In this document: one piece after another, positions 1-7,872 of the stretch
Position numbering within the stretch: position 1 is the stretch's first letter
How the letters are laid out: each line of letters begins with the position of its first letter
NCBI GenBank assembly: GCA_016124585.1
Contig: WGNL01000009.1
Coordinates: 1 to 64,000, forward strand
DNA: 64,000 nt
DNA from: Bacteroidota bacterium
GTDB taxonomy: Bacteria; Bacteroidota; Bacteroidia; Chitinophagales; Saprospiraceae
Direction: 5' to 3'
Program-made: the position numbers and the translations under genes
The notes under the pieces: model-generated
What the model was told of the DNA's origin: nothing
The model's input: only the letters and a program-made list of their open reading frames with translations
Databases searched by the model: none

Positions 1-132
1 GCAGGCGTGAGGGCCAGGGTCAGTAGGCTTGTACGAAAGGGGCTTTCATTCTCCAAGAAACTGGAAAACCATGTGGCTGCTTTACGATATTTCTTTTGGA
101 GATATAATTTAGAAAGGCAGCCTTACATTTGA
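1..132 (+). CDS. IS1-family transposase, C-terminal fragment
   Basis: An open frame enters from the left edge and stops at 130-132 (TGA). It encodes about 43 residues, including RLVRKGLSFSKKLENH and then an aromatic-rich tail (ALRYFFWRYN). This matches the conserved C-terminus of IS1-family (InsAB-type) DDE transposases, where a basic RLxRKxLxFSK motif precedes a short hydrophobic tail. No start codon is visible because the gene begins outside the window. Whether the whole transposase is intact cannot be judged. Its 3' end overlaps the last codons of the opposing gene by 10 bases. Confidence 0.7.
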   Translation, partial: AGVRARVSRLVRKGLSFSKKLENHVAALRYFFWRYNLERQPYI

Positions 133-138
133 TACACC
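1..138 (+). mobile_element. Right end of an IS1-family insertion sequence (partial)
   Basis: The first 132 bases encode the last part of an IS1-type transposase and the element appears to end just after its stop codon. The sequence near 127-138 ends in CACC, so the complementary strand would begin GGTG, as IS1-family termini often do; this boundary is an inference. The left end and most of the element lie outside the window, so no target duplication can be checked. The neighbouring minus-strand gene has its stop codon inside the element, which suggests insertion into that gene. Confidence 0.6.
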
Positions 139-605
139 GCCGAATATGCTTGATCTTTCATATTGATATGCCATAATTTTCTCGCTAAAGCTATATTCTT
201 TATTTCGCCATTTTTTGCTTCATATTTCTTTGTTTGAAACAGTTCAAATGCCCGCCATTCCTGTGTTTCCAGCATTGGATAAAAATAGTCATCCGTCAAT
301 ATGGTTAAGCTGCTATCCAACTCGGCAGCTTTGTAAAGCCATACAAAAGTTGAGTCTTGGGATTGAGCAATGGCGTATAGTTTTGCAATTTCATAAGCAT
401 TCCAATGGTCTTTGGTAATTGCATAATCTTGTTTCCAATGTTCAATTGCTTGATTGATTTTGCCATACTTCGCTAGTTTTTGAGCTTCAATGGCGAAAGA
501 GGTTTGCGCTTTCGTACTTACGGGAATAATAATTAATAAAGTGCAAAATAGACTTCTGGTTATTAGTTTTAAATTGACGCTCATAAATATTTTATTATTG
601 AACAA
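123..605 (-). CDS. Small exported protein, probably truncated by the IS element
   Basis: 160 residues from the ATG at 605, or 153 from the ATG at 584, which leaves a cleaner signal peptide. A hydrophobic segment (FCTLLIIIPVSTKAQ) ends in a typical signal-peptidase site, so the protein is likely periplasmic or outer-membrane. The body is TPR-like (AQKLAKYGKINQAIEHW). Near the end LARKLWHINMKDQAY resembles the opening of DUF6624-type domains, whose remainder is missing; that match is from memory and tentative. The last four codons and the stop seem to come from the IS1 end, so this is probably a broken gene. Function unknown. Confidence 0.5.
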   Translation of the reverse strand: MFNNKIFMSVNLKLITRSLFCTLLIIIPVSTKAQTSFAIEAQKLAKYGKINQAIEHWKQDYAITKDHWNAYEIAKLYAIAQSQDSTFVWLYKAAELDSSLTILTDDYFYPMLETQEWRAFELFQTKKYEAKNGEIKNIALARKLWHINMKDQAYSAVYQM

Positions 606-681
606 ACTAAATTTGAAATTTTTTAAGGCTTAATGCTTTGAACCTAATTAGCCACTAGTTGCACCAATAAAATAAATCAAC

Positions 682-1728
682 GTGTCCAAAATCCTATCCC
701 GCACCAAGCAATTCCTCAGCCGAGCAGCCAATGTTTTCGACTCCGATGACCCGCTTGTGATTGTGCCATACCGGGGCTTTGCCAGTCAAGAAAAATTTTA
801 CCTGAAGGGTAGAGTGCTGGAGAACAAGGGCATTTTCGAAGGGAAAAGCGAAAGTAAAATTCGCAACCTGATAGATATGCTGAAACGCTTCGAGAGCGAT
901 GAGGTGCCTGGCGCAAGACTGACGGTGCAGTTGATGGGAAGTGAACATTTGGTGACCACGGATGAAGAGGGCTATTTTACCTTGGAACGCAACTGGGATT
1001 CGCCCTTGCCCCCCACCGAAAACCGCTGGTTGACAGCGACCACCCGACTGACGGAAATTCCCAAAGGCGGCATTTTAACAACCCCAGATTTTCCAGCGGA
1101 GATTTTGTTGCCTTCCGGCAATGCCAGCTTCGGCATCATCTCTGACATTGACGACACGGTGATGCAAACGCATGTAACTTCCCGTTTTAAACTAAAAATG
1201 CTCTACGCCACCCTTTTCAAGGATAGCCACCAACGGCTGCCGATGGAGGGTATTCCTGAACTGCTGCGAGCATTGGAGAAAGGCGGCGACCAGCTTCGGG
1301 AGAATCCGGTTTTCTATGTTTCCGATTCCCCTTGGAATATCTACGACCTGCTGGTGGAGTTCATGGCGCTGCAAAATTTGCCGAAGGGGCCTATCCTGCT
1401 GCGTGACTACGGCCTGCAAATGCTGAAACGCAACGCCGACAAGCCTATTCACAAAATCGAATCCTTCCATCAAATCATGAAAATGTACCCCGACTTGCCC
1501 TTCGTCATGCTTGGCGACACGGCCAGCAAGGACGCTGATTTTTATCTGCAAATGGCAGAGGAATTTTCAGAACGGGTGTTGGCGATTTACATCCGGGAGA
1601 CGAGGGACACGAAAAATGCCCGGCGCATCGAGAAGCTGATTGAGGCGAATTCCAATATCGCTGCGGTTCGGGTACACAGTACCAAGGAAATCTGGGAGGA
1701 TGCGAAGCGGCGGGGACTTTTGACCTAG
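682..1728 (+). CDS. App1-like phosphatase (DUF2183, phosphatidate phosphatase APP1 domain)
   Basis: 348 residues with a GTG start at 682. The C-terminal half carries HAD-type phosphatase motifs: SDIDDTV at 154-160 (nucleophile Asp155, acid Asp157), YVSDSPWN near 212-219, a conserved lysine in KPIHKIESF, and MLGDTASKDADFY near 276-288 with the metal-binding acidic residues. The first 130 residues form a beta-rich domain usual for this family. Yeast App1 dephosphorylates phosphatidic acid; bacterial members are uncharacterised, so the substrate here is unknown. No signal peptide or membrane segment is seen, so it is probably cytoplasmic. It stands alone between the IS-disrupted gene and nhaD. 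Confidence 0.85.
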   Translation: MSKILSRTKQFLSRAANVFDSDDPLVIVPYRGFASQEKFYLKGRVLENKGIFEGKSESKIRNLIDMLKRFESDEVPGARLTVQLMGSEHLVTTDEEGYFTLERNWDSPLPPTENRWLTATTRLTEIPKGGILTTPDFPAEILLPSGNASFGIISDIDDTVMQTHVTSRFKLKMLYATLFKDSHQRLPMEGIPELLRALEKGGDQLRENPVFYVSDSPWNIYDLLVEFMALQNLPKGPILLRDYGLQMLKRNADKPIHKIESFHQIMKMYPDLPFVMLGDTASKDADFYLQMAEEFSERVLAIYIRETRDTKNARRIEKLIEANSNIAAVRVHSTKEIWEDAKRRGLLT

Positions 1729-1865
1729 ACGTTTTTTACATTTTAACATCAAATTGGGAAGCTACATAAGACGTCATTTGGGAAAGATTATTCTGAAATT
1801 AATGTCCTCCATGCAGTAAAATCCGGTTGGCTTTGTTTATTTTGCCCATCACCAGATACTAACCT

Positions 1866-3149
1866 ATGGAATTATTGCTTGCTGCTGTTTTTGTGTTAGG
1901 CTACGCTGCCATCGCATTTGAACACCCTATAAAAATAAACAAAGCTGCTTCTGCGCTCATCACTGGGGTACTTTGCTGGACCATTTTGGTCATTTTCGGG
2001 CATGGGGCCCACGACATCACCCACGAACTGGAGGAGCACATGGGCGAACTCTCTGGCATCCTGTTCTTTTTGCTGGGTGCCATGGTCATTGTGGAATTGA
2101 TTGACGCACACGACGGCTTCCAAATCATTACCGACCGAATCAAAACGGACAGTCCCACAAAATTACTCTGGATGGTGGGGCTCATCACTTTTTTCCTATC
2201 CGCTGCGCTCGACAACCTGACCACCACCATCGTCATGATTTCCTTGCTCCGCAAAATTTTGAGCGACCAAAAAGACAGGCTGTTTTTTGCAGGCATCATT
2301 GTCGTGGCAGCCAATGCAGGGGGAGCTTGGTCTCCACTGGGTGACGTCACCACAACCATGCTGTGGATTGGCAACCAGGTGAGTGCAGGTTCCATCGTAT
2401 TGAAGGTGTTTCTGCCTAGTCTTGCCTGCCTTGCTGTGCCATTGTTGTACTTGAACTGGACGATGAAGAAAAATGCGCCCAAACTTCCTCAGGTTGATTC
2501 ATCCGATGAAAAATCAAATACCACGGCCAAAGAACGAAACATCGTTTTTTTCCTTGGCGTGGGTGGCCTACTTTTCGTTCCTGTTTTCAAAACGTTGACT
2601 CACCTGCCACCATTCATGGGAATGCTGCTTTCGCTTGGCGTACTATGGGTGGTAACCGAACTTTTGCACCACGAAAAAGACGACGAGGAAAAAAGTGTGC
2701 TGTCCGTGGTGCATGCCCTTCGGAAAATAGACGCTGCAAGCGTGCTGTTTTTCCTTGGAATCCTAGTCGCTATTTCAGCCCTGCAATCAGCAGGCATGTT
2801 GAAGGAACTGGCTGTGTGGCTGACCGAAACTATCGGCAATGAGAACATCATTGTCGTGGCCATTGGCCTGCTTTCCTCCATCGTGGATAATGTACCACTG
2901 GTGGCTGCGACCCAAGGCATGTATTCTTTGGAACAATATCCTACCGATCATACTTTTTGGGAATTCCTAGCTTACTGTGCTGGCACAGGTGGATCCGCAC
3001 TCATCATAGGCTCTGCGGCTGGCGTAGCTGCAATGGGCATGGAAAAAATTGATTTTTTCTGGTACTTGAAAAAAATCAGTCTATTGGCGCTACTGGGCTA
3101 TTTCGCAGGTGTAGCGGTCTATCTTTTACAGGTACAAATCTTGGGCTAA
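1866..3149 (+). CDS. nhaD: Sodium/proton antiporter, NhaD type
   Basis: 427 residues with about a dozen hydrophobic segments in the inner membrane. The NhaD signature is clear: an acidic/histidine loop (GHGAHDITHELEEHMGEL, about residues 45-62), DNLTTTIVMISLL with the ion-path Asp/Thr residues, and NAGGAWSPLGDVTTTMLW. A second SSIVDNVPLVAA half-repeat follows near 340. The family exchanges Na+ or Li+ for protons and supports pH and salt homeostasis. Another antiporter gene begins 35 bases downstream on the same strand, so the two are probably cotranscribed as a cation-homeostasis unit. Length is normal for the family. Confidence 0.9.
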   Translation: MELLLAAVFVLGYAAIAFEHPIKINKAASALITGVLCWTILVIFGHGAHDITHELEEHMGELSGILFFLLGAMVIVELIDAHDGFQIITDRIKTDSPTKLLWMVGLITFFLSAALDNLTTTIVMISLLRKILSDQKDRLFFAGIIVVAANAGGAWSPLGDVTTTMLWIGNQVSAGSIVLKVFLPSLACLAVPLLYLNWTMKKNAPKLPQVDSSDEKSNTTAKERNIVFFLGVGGLLFVPVFKTLTHLPPFMGMLLSLGVLWVVTELLHHEKDDEEKSVLSVVHALRKIDAASVLFFLGILVAISALQSAGMLKELAVWLTETIGNENIIVVAIGLLSSIVDNVPLVAATQGMYSLEQYPTDHTFWEFLAYCAGTGGSALIIGSAAGVAAMGMEKIDFFWYLKKISLLALLGYFAGVAVYLLQVQILG

Positions 3150-3184
3150 CCAACTACCTTGCACCCTGAAAACGACATTTCCCA

Positions 3185-4450
3185 ATGAGTAGCTACGATA
3201 TTATCATCATTCTTTGTGGGTTGGTTATCTTCTCCTACCTATTTGACATTTTTGCGAAGAAAACCAAAGTACCAGCCGTGTTACTGCTGTTGGCGACAGG
3301 GGTTGGTTTAAAGTTTTTGTCAGATGCACTGGGCTTCCGTAGCATCGATTTTTCAACGGTTTTGCCCATTCTCGGCACTTTCGGGCTGATTCTGATTGTA
3401 CTGGAAGGGGCTTTGGAATTGCATTTCACAGCTGACAAAAAGAAGGTGATTCTCAAATCGCTGCTGGCTTCACTGGTTTTGCTCGTCATCACTTCAGTGG
3501 CAATTGGGTTTTTCATCCAATATATCACCGATGCGCCCTTCAAAACCTGCCTCATCAACGCCGTACCGTATGGCACCATCAGTTCCGCTATTGCCATCCC
3601 GTCCGTGGCCAATTTAGTGGATTCAAAAAAAGAATTCATCGTTTACGAGTCCACATTTTCGGATATTCTGGGCATCATGCTTTTCAATTTTTTACTCTAC
3701 AATGAAAAGGTTTCCGCTTTTTCCTTCGTGGATTTGACCCTGGAAACACTATTGCTGTTGCTGCTGTCAGGGTTATTTTGCTTTTTCTTGCTTTACCTTT
3801 TGGGGCGCATCACGCACCACATCAAGTTCTTCCTGATTCTGGCCATTTTAGTATTGATTTATGCAGTGGGAAAACAATTCCACTTGTCCACGCTGATTAT
3901 TGTCCTCATTTTCGGATTGTTCCTGAACAACACTTCACTGCTTGATTTTAAGTGGTTCAAGCGCTATTTTGACTATCCTAAATTTGACAAAGACCTTGCT
4001 CAACTCCAGGTACTCACTGCTGAAAGTGCTTTCTTGATTCGCACATTTTTCTTCGTCGTATTCGGCTTTACAATGGAACTGACCGAGCTGGCCAATATTC
4101 CCGTGTTGGCTAACGGGCTAGGAACCATAGCGATTATTTACGGATTGCGGTGGATTTACCTTCGCTTTTTCAACAAAGGTGGACTGACACCAGAAGTTTT
4201 TATCAGCCCAAGGGGGCTCATCAGCATCCTTTTGTTTTACAGCATCCCCACTAATGAAAGGCTATGGGGTATCGGGAGTGGCCTCTTGTTGTTCGTCATT
4301 TTGGCCACCAGCCTCATCATGACGTATGGCTTAATGCGGATGAAAGTGTTACCAGAAGGTGGCCTAGGATTGGAGTTTACGGAACTGGAGGATATTGACC
4401 CAGAGCCAACCACGAAGCTGCCACTCAAGCCCATCGATGACAACGATTGA
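3185..4450 (+). CDS. Cation/proton antiporter, CPA (NhaP-like) family
   Basis: 421 residues, strongly hydrophobic, with the N-terminal Na+/H+ exchanger fold: FDIFAKKTKVPAVLLLLATG (helix 1-2 region) and LILIVLEGALELH, the characteristic 'LExxLE' stretch of monovalent cation:proton antiporters. The C-terminus is a short acidic tail (ELEDIDPEPT) without the RCK/TrkA domain of KefB-type proteins, so NhaP-like Na+ or K+ exchange is more likely than glutathione-gated K+ efflux. It follows nhaD by 35 bases and is probably in the same operon. Ion specificity cannot be read from the sequence. Confidence 0.75.
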   Translation: MSSYDIIIILCGLVIFSYLFDIFAKKTKVPAVLLLLATGVGLKFLSDALGFRSIDFSTVLPILGTFGLILIVLEGALELHFTADKKKVILKSLLASLVLLVITSVAIGFFIQYITDAPFKTCLINAVPYGTISSAIAIPSVANLVDSKKEFIVYESTFSDILGIMLFNFLLYNEKVSAFSFVDLTLETLLLLLLSGLFCFFLLYLLGRITHHIKFFLILAILVLIYAVGKQFHLSTLIIVLIFGLFLNNTSLLDFKWFKRYFDYPKFDKDLAQLQVLTAESAFLIRTFFFVVFGFTMELTELANIPVLANGLGTIAIIYGLRWIYLRFFNKGGLTPEVFISPRGLISILLFYSIPTNERLWGIGSGLLLFVILATSLIMTYGLMRMKVLPEGGLGLEFTELEDIDPEPTTKLPLKPIDDND

Positions 4451-4515
4451 GTATAGATATGTAAAAAACTAGAAAAAAACTTTGACAAGCTTTCATTTTC
4501 TCAACCTGAAAACCC

Positions 4516-4523
4516 TATCTTTG
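4516..4523 (+). promoter_or_regulatory. Bacteroidota -7 promoter box before rpsT
   Basis: TATCTTTG fits the TAnnTTTG consensus used by the Bacteroidota primary sigma factor. It lies about 70 bases before the rpsT start. A TTTGAC at 4481-4486 is somewhat far upstream for a canonical -33 box, so only the -7 element is called. Confidence 0.5.
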
Positions 4524-4592
4524 CCGTCCATTTGAAAAAGGTGTCTTAAAATGCCTTTTCCAACTAGCTAAAATTTCATTTTCAATTTAGAT

Positions 4593-4844
4593 ATGGCACA
4601 TCATAAATCTTCGAAAAAGCGTATCCGCCAAGACGAAAAGAAGCGTACCCGCAACCGTCACAGCAAGAAAACAACCCGTACTGCCATCAAGGCGTTGCGT
4701 GAGTTGAGCGAAAAATCAGAAGCAGAAAAATTCTTGCCGAAGGTGGTCAGCATGATCGACAAATTGGCCAAAAAGAACACTTGGCATCCAAATAAAGCTG
4801 CAAACCTCAAGAGCAGCTTGATGCACCACATCGCCACGATGTAA
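4593..4844 (+). CDS. rpsT: 30S ribosomal protein S20
   Basis: 83 residues, very basic, beginning MAHHKSSKKRIRQDEKKRTRN, with the S20 pattern of lysine/arginine-rich helices and the KNTWHPNKAANLKSSLM segment near the C-terminus that packs on 16S rRNA. S20 binds 16S rRNA early in 30S assembly. It is monocistronic: a -7 box lies about 70 bases upstream and a hairpin with a T tract follows the stop codon. Length is normal. Confidence 0.95.
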   Translation: MAHHKSSKKRIRQDEKKRTRNRHSKKTTRTAIKALRELSEKSEAEKFLPKVVSMIDKLAKKNTWHPNKAANLKSSLMHHIATM

Positions 4845-4863
4845 TTTTTGGCTTCGCTTTTAT

Positions 4864-4904
4864 AAAAAAAAGTGCATCCTCCACGCCGGGGCATGCACTT
4901 TTTT
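4864..4904 (+). terminator. Rho-independent terminator after rpsT
   Basis: AAGTGCAT and ATGCACTT form a stem around a short GC-rich loop, flanked by a run of A on the left and T on the right, 20 bases after the rpsT stop. The A/T symmetry would let it work in both directions. Confidence 0.75.
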
Positions 4905-4960
4905 AGTTTCCCTAAAATCCTGCTTCCTAATCACCAATCACCATTCACGAATCACCAACT

Positions 4961-5737
4961 ATGTCCATCATTGACACCATACTCACCGCCATCGTCGAAG
5001 GTCTGACGGAGTTTCTGCCAATTTCTTCCACTGGCCACATGATTCTGCTGAACGCCGTGCTCGGCAATGGCGAGGATGAATTCACCAAAACCTTCGAGGT
5101 GGTCATTCAGCTTGGTGCCATCATGGCCATCGTGCTGCTGTACGCCCGCCGCTTCATTACGCAGTGGGATATTTATGCTAAACTCTTGGTGGCGTTTCTG
5201 CCCGCCGCTGTGCTGGGCTTCCTTTTTCATGATTTCATCAAGGAAAAACTCTTCAATCACTGGGTAGTGGCCATTTCCCTCATCGTAGGTGGGGTGGTGC
5301 TCATACTCCTTGACCGTATCATTAAGCCAAAAGAAGAAACGCCGGAGGAGTTGACCAATATCAGTTACAAGCAATCGCTGCTCATCGGCTGCTTTCAGTG
5401 TCTAGCGATGGTGCCGGGTGTGTCACGGGCTGCAGCGACTATCATCGGTGGGATGTTCAACGGCCTTTCGAAGAAAAGTGCTGCGGAATTCTCCTTCCTG
5501 CTGGCCATCCCGACCATGTTCGCCGCCTCTGGTTATGACCTGCTCAAATTCGAAGGAACCATCAGCGGGGGGCAGTGGACGATGATTGGCATCGGCTTCG
5601 TCATTGCTTTTTTGACCGCCCTGCTGGCAGTGAAATGGTTTGTGAAACTGCTCGAAAAGCACGGCTTCACAGGCTTCGGCTGGTACCGCATTGCGATTGG
5701 CCTGTTGTTTTTGATATTTGCCTATTACCATCTTTGA
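4961..5737 (+). CDS. uppP: Undecaprenyl-diphosphate phosphatase
   Basis: 258 residues, about eight membrane segments. It has both BacA/UppP signature regions: EGLTEFLPISSTGHMIL at about 13-29 (catalytic Glu and Ser-rich loop) and PGVSRAAATIIGG near 152-164 (catalytic Arg). The enzyme hydrolyses undecaprenyl diphosphate to the monophosphate and so recycles the lipid carrier for peptidoglycan and surface polysaccharides; overexpression is known to raise bacitracin resistance. The start at 4961 is preceded by a run of ATCACCA-like words (about 4928-4955) rather than an obvious Shine-Dalgarno, as is common in this phylum. Confidence 0.95.
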   Translation: MSIIDTILTAIVEGLTEFLPISSTGHMILLNAVLGNGEDEFTKTFEVVIQLGAIMAIVLLYARRFITQWDIYAKLLVAFLPAAVLGFLFHDFIKEKLFNHWVVAISLIVGGVVLILLDRIIKPKEETPEELTNISYKQSLLIGCFQCLAMVPGVSRAAATIIGGMFNGLSKKSAAEFSFLLAIPTMFAASGYDLLKFEGTISGGQWTMIGIGFVIAFLTALLAVKWFVKLLEKHGFTGFGWYRIAIGLLFLIFAYYHL

Positions 5738-5831
5738 CCATATTTGGCGGCCTTGCTTACTTTTGCCCGCCGTTTTGGGGAAACATTTCACCTAAAATTC
5801 GTTAAGTAACCTTCAATCATAGCTTCGGTAC

Positions 5832-5864
5832 AACGTCGGCGAGGTTTTGAACCTCGCCGACGTT
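5832..5864. repeat. Perfect hairpin repeat, copy 1
   Basis: Two perfect 15-base arms (5832-5846 and 5850-5864) around a TTG loop. A 29-base stretch (5833-5861) is identical to 62912-62940. Both copies lie a few dozen bases before a start codon, here 33 bases before glyS. There is no T tract, so it is not a plain terminator; it resembles a REP-type element. Confidence 0.8.
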
Positions 5865-5897
5865 CAAGCCCACAACAAGCATCAAGCATCAAGCACC

Positions 5898-7454
5898 ATG
5901 TCTCAACCAGTTGACTTATTCAAGAAACTCACCGCTCACTGCAAAGAGTACGGCTTTATTTACCAATCCTCAGAAATTTATGACGGCCTGAGTGCCGTGT
6001 ACGATTACGGGCCGTATGGTGTGCTGCTTAAAAACAATATCAAGGAATATTGGTGGAAAAGCATGGTGCAGATGCATGAGAATATCGTCGGTCTTGATGC
6101 TGCCATCTTCATGCACCCACTGACTTGGAAAGCTTCTGGCCACGTGGATGCATTCAACGACCCGCTCGTTGACAACAAAGATAGCAAGCGCCGCTATCGG
6201 GCCGACCAGCTTATCGAAGGGGCCATTGAGAAATTCCAAGAAAAAGCCGAGAAGGAAGTAGAGAAGGCGAAGAAGCGTTTTGGCGATAGTTTCGATGAAA
6301 AACTCTACCGGGAAACCAATCCCCGGGTGGTGGAATACCTGAAAAAAGCCACCGATACCAACGACCGCATGAACGAGGCGCTGCGTAACGGTGACATGGC
6401 CGGACTCGGTGCGCTCATTGCGGAGCTGGAAATCGCTGACCCAGATACAGGCAGCCGCAACTGGACGGACGTGCGCATGTTCAACCTCATGTTCAACACG
6501 CAGCTTGGCAATATCGCTGGGGAGGAGGGCAAGCTCTACCTCCGCCCGGAGACTGCGCAGGGTATCTTCGTCAACTTCCTGAACGTGCAGAAGACCACCC
6601 GCCAGAAGCTACCTTTCGGCATTGCGCAGATAGGTAAGGCGTTCCGCAACGAAATCGTGGCACGGCAGTTCATCTTCCGGATGCGGGAGTTTGAGCAGAT
6701 GGAGATGCAGTTCTTCATCAAACCCGGAACCCAGCAGGAGTGGTACGATTACTGGAAACAGGCCCGCCTAAAATGGCACCTTGCCCTCGGCACCGATGCT
6801 GGCAAGCTCCGCTTCCACGACCACGAAAACCTCGCCCACTACGCCGATGCCGCTGTGGACATCCAGTTCGAGTTTCCGTTCGGCTTCCGTGAGTTGGAGG
6901 GCATCCACTCCCGCACCGATTTCGACCTGTCGGAGCACCAGAAGCTGTCCAACAAGAAACTACAATACTTCGACCCAGAGTCGAACGAGAACTACGTGCC
7001 GTATGTCATCGAAACTTCCATTGGCTGCGATCGCATGTTCCTCGCCATGATGGGCAATGCGCTCGTAGAAGAAGCCGTCGGTGAAAACTCAGACGGTGAG
7101 GGCAATACCCGTGACGTGTTGAAACTGCACCCAGCTTTGTCTCCACTCAAATTTGCCGTGATGCCGCTCAAGCGCAACGAGCAGGGCCTGGTGACAAAAG
7201 CCAAGCATATTTTCAACGAACTGAAATTGCACTTCCCCGGCCTCTACGACGATACGGGCAGTATCGGCAAGCTCTACCGCCGCCAAGATGCTGTGGGTAC
7301 GCCGTTCTGCATCACCGTTGATTTTGATACACTGGAAAATGATACGGTGACCATCCGGGAGCGGGATAGCATGGCGCAGCAGCGGGTGAGCATTTCAGCT
7401 TTGGAGGGGATGATTCGGAAGGAGGTGGATATGTCACGCCTGTTCAAGGGATGA
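5898..7454 (+). CDS. glyS: Glycyl-tRNA synthetase, alpha2 type
   Basis: 518 residues from the ATG at 5898 (MSQPVDLFKKLTAHCKEYG). A longer reading from TTG at 5847 would begin inside a palindrome and is rejected. It is the single-chain dimeric form: YDYGPYGVLLKNN near the N-terminus, class II motif 2 with FRNEIVARQFIFRMREFEQ, motif 3 with SIGCDRMF, and an anticodon-binding domain at the C-terminus (LKFAVMPLKR to the end). It charges tRNA-Gly with glycine in the cytoplasm. Short AAGCATC-like words lie directly before the start codon. A GC-rich hairpin follows the stop. Confidence 0.93.
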   Translation: MSQPVDLFKKLTAHCKEYGFIYQSSEIYDGLSAVYDYGPYGVLLKNNIKEYWWKSMVQMHENIVGLDAAIFMHPLTWKASGHVDAFNDPLVDNKDSKRRYRADQLIEGAIEKFQEKAEKEVEKAKKRFGDSFDEKLYRETNPRVVEYLKKATDTNDRMNEALRNGDMAGLGALIAELEIADPDTGSRNWTDVRMFNLMFNTQLGNIAGEEGKLYLRPETAQGIFVNFLNVQKTTRQKLPFGIAQIGKAFRNEIVARQFIFRMREFEQMEMQFFIKPGTQQEWYDYWKQARLKWHLALGTDAGKLRFHDHENLAHYADAAVDIQFEFPFGFRELEGIHSRTDFDLSEHQKLSNKKLQYFDPESNENYVPYVIETSIGCDRMFLAMMGNALVEEAVGENSDGEGNTRDVLKLHPALSPLKFAVMPLKRNEQGLVTKAKHIFNELKLHFPGLYDDTGSIGKLYRRQDAVGTPFCITVDFDTLENDTVTIRERDSMAQQRVSISALEGMIRKEVDMSRLFKG

Positions 7455-7512
7455 TGGATTAGGGATGAATGGGGGCTTCGTTTTTCCATTTACCTGATTC
7501 GACAACATAAGA

Positions 7513-7542
7513 GCGGGGCAGTGCCGGGTGGTGCTGCCCCGC
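7513..7542 (+). terminator. GC-rich hairpin after glyS
   Basis: GCGGGGCAG pairs with CTGCCCCGC around a 12-base loop, about 60 bases after the glyS stop. The following TTGTGTTT is only a weak T tract. Confidence 0.55.
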
Positions 7543-7580
7543 TTGTGTTTAGACGCTATTCGGTGGGCACATGCATTATG

Positions 7581-7811
7581 AAAATTAGAAATTGGTATGT
7601 GAGTTCCATCAATTAGTATGGTAGTTCCATTAAATGGGATTCAAGTTTTGTCAAGTGGGAAGTAAGTTCCATCAATTAGTATATCAGTTCCATTAGTAAG
7701 TGTGCAGGTTGTATCAATTGTGAGGGCAGTTCAATCAGTTGGTATTTGGGTTCCATTAGTTGGGATTCAAGTTTAATCAATTGGGATGCGAGTTCCATCG
7801 CTTGGCATTTA
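7581..7811. repeat. Phased 21-bp repeat array, ten units plus a decayed one
   Basis: Ten units start at 7602, 7623, 7644, 7665, 7686, 7707, 7728, 7749, 7770 and 7791, with no insertion or deletion between them; a degenerate unit precedes at 7581. The consensus is roughly AGTTCCATCAATTGGTATGNN; individual units differ at several positions. On the plus strand all frames are interrupted. On the minus strand the period equals seven codons and reads as leucine heptads with two in-frame TAA codons. 21 bp is also two turns of B-DNA. It lies between the glyS hairpin and the terminator of the next minus-strand gene, and accounts for most of the gene-free stretch 7455-7872. Confidence 0.9.
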
Positions 7812-7815
7812 TACA

Positions 7816-7850
7816 TAAAAAAGCCGCCCACAATGGCGAGCGACTTTTTC
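7816..7850 (-). terminator. Hairpin terminator of the minus-strand gene ending at 7873
   Basis: AAAAAAG-CCGCC pairs imperfectly with GGCGAGCGA-CTTTTTT. It lies 23 bases past the stop of the minus-strand gene, and minus-strand transcripts would end in a U run. It separates that gene from the 21-bp array. Confidence 0.6.
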
Positions 7851-7872
7851 ATACCTTATATGGATAGGCAAA

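Noticed and set aside
5847-5897. Upstream TTG start for glycyl-tRNA synthetase
   Set aside because: It begins in the loop of a hairpin repeat and adds residues not seen in the family; ATG 5898 fits.
7581-7811. 21-bp array as a CRISPR
   Set aside because: Units are directly adjacent without spacers, are degenerate and no cas gene is present.
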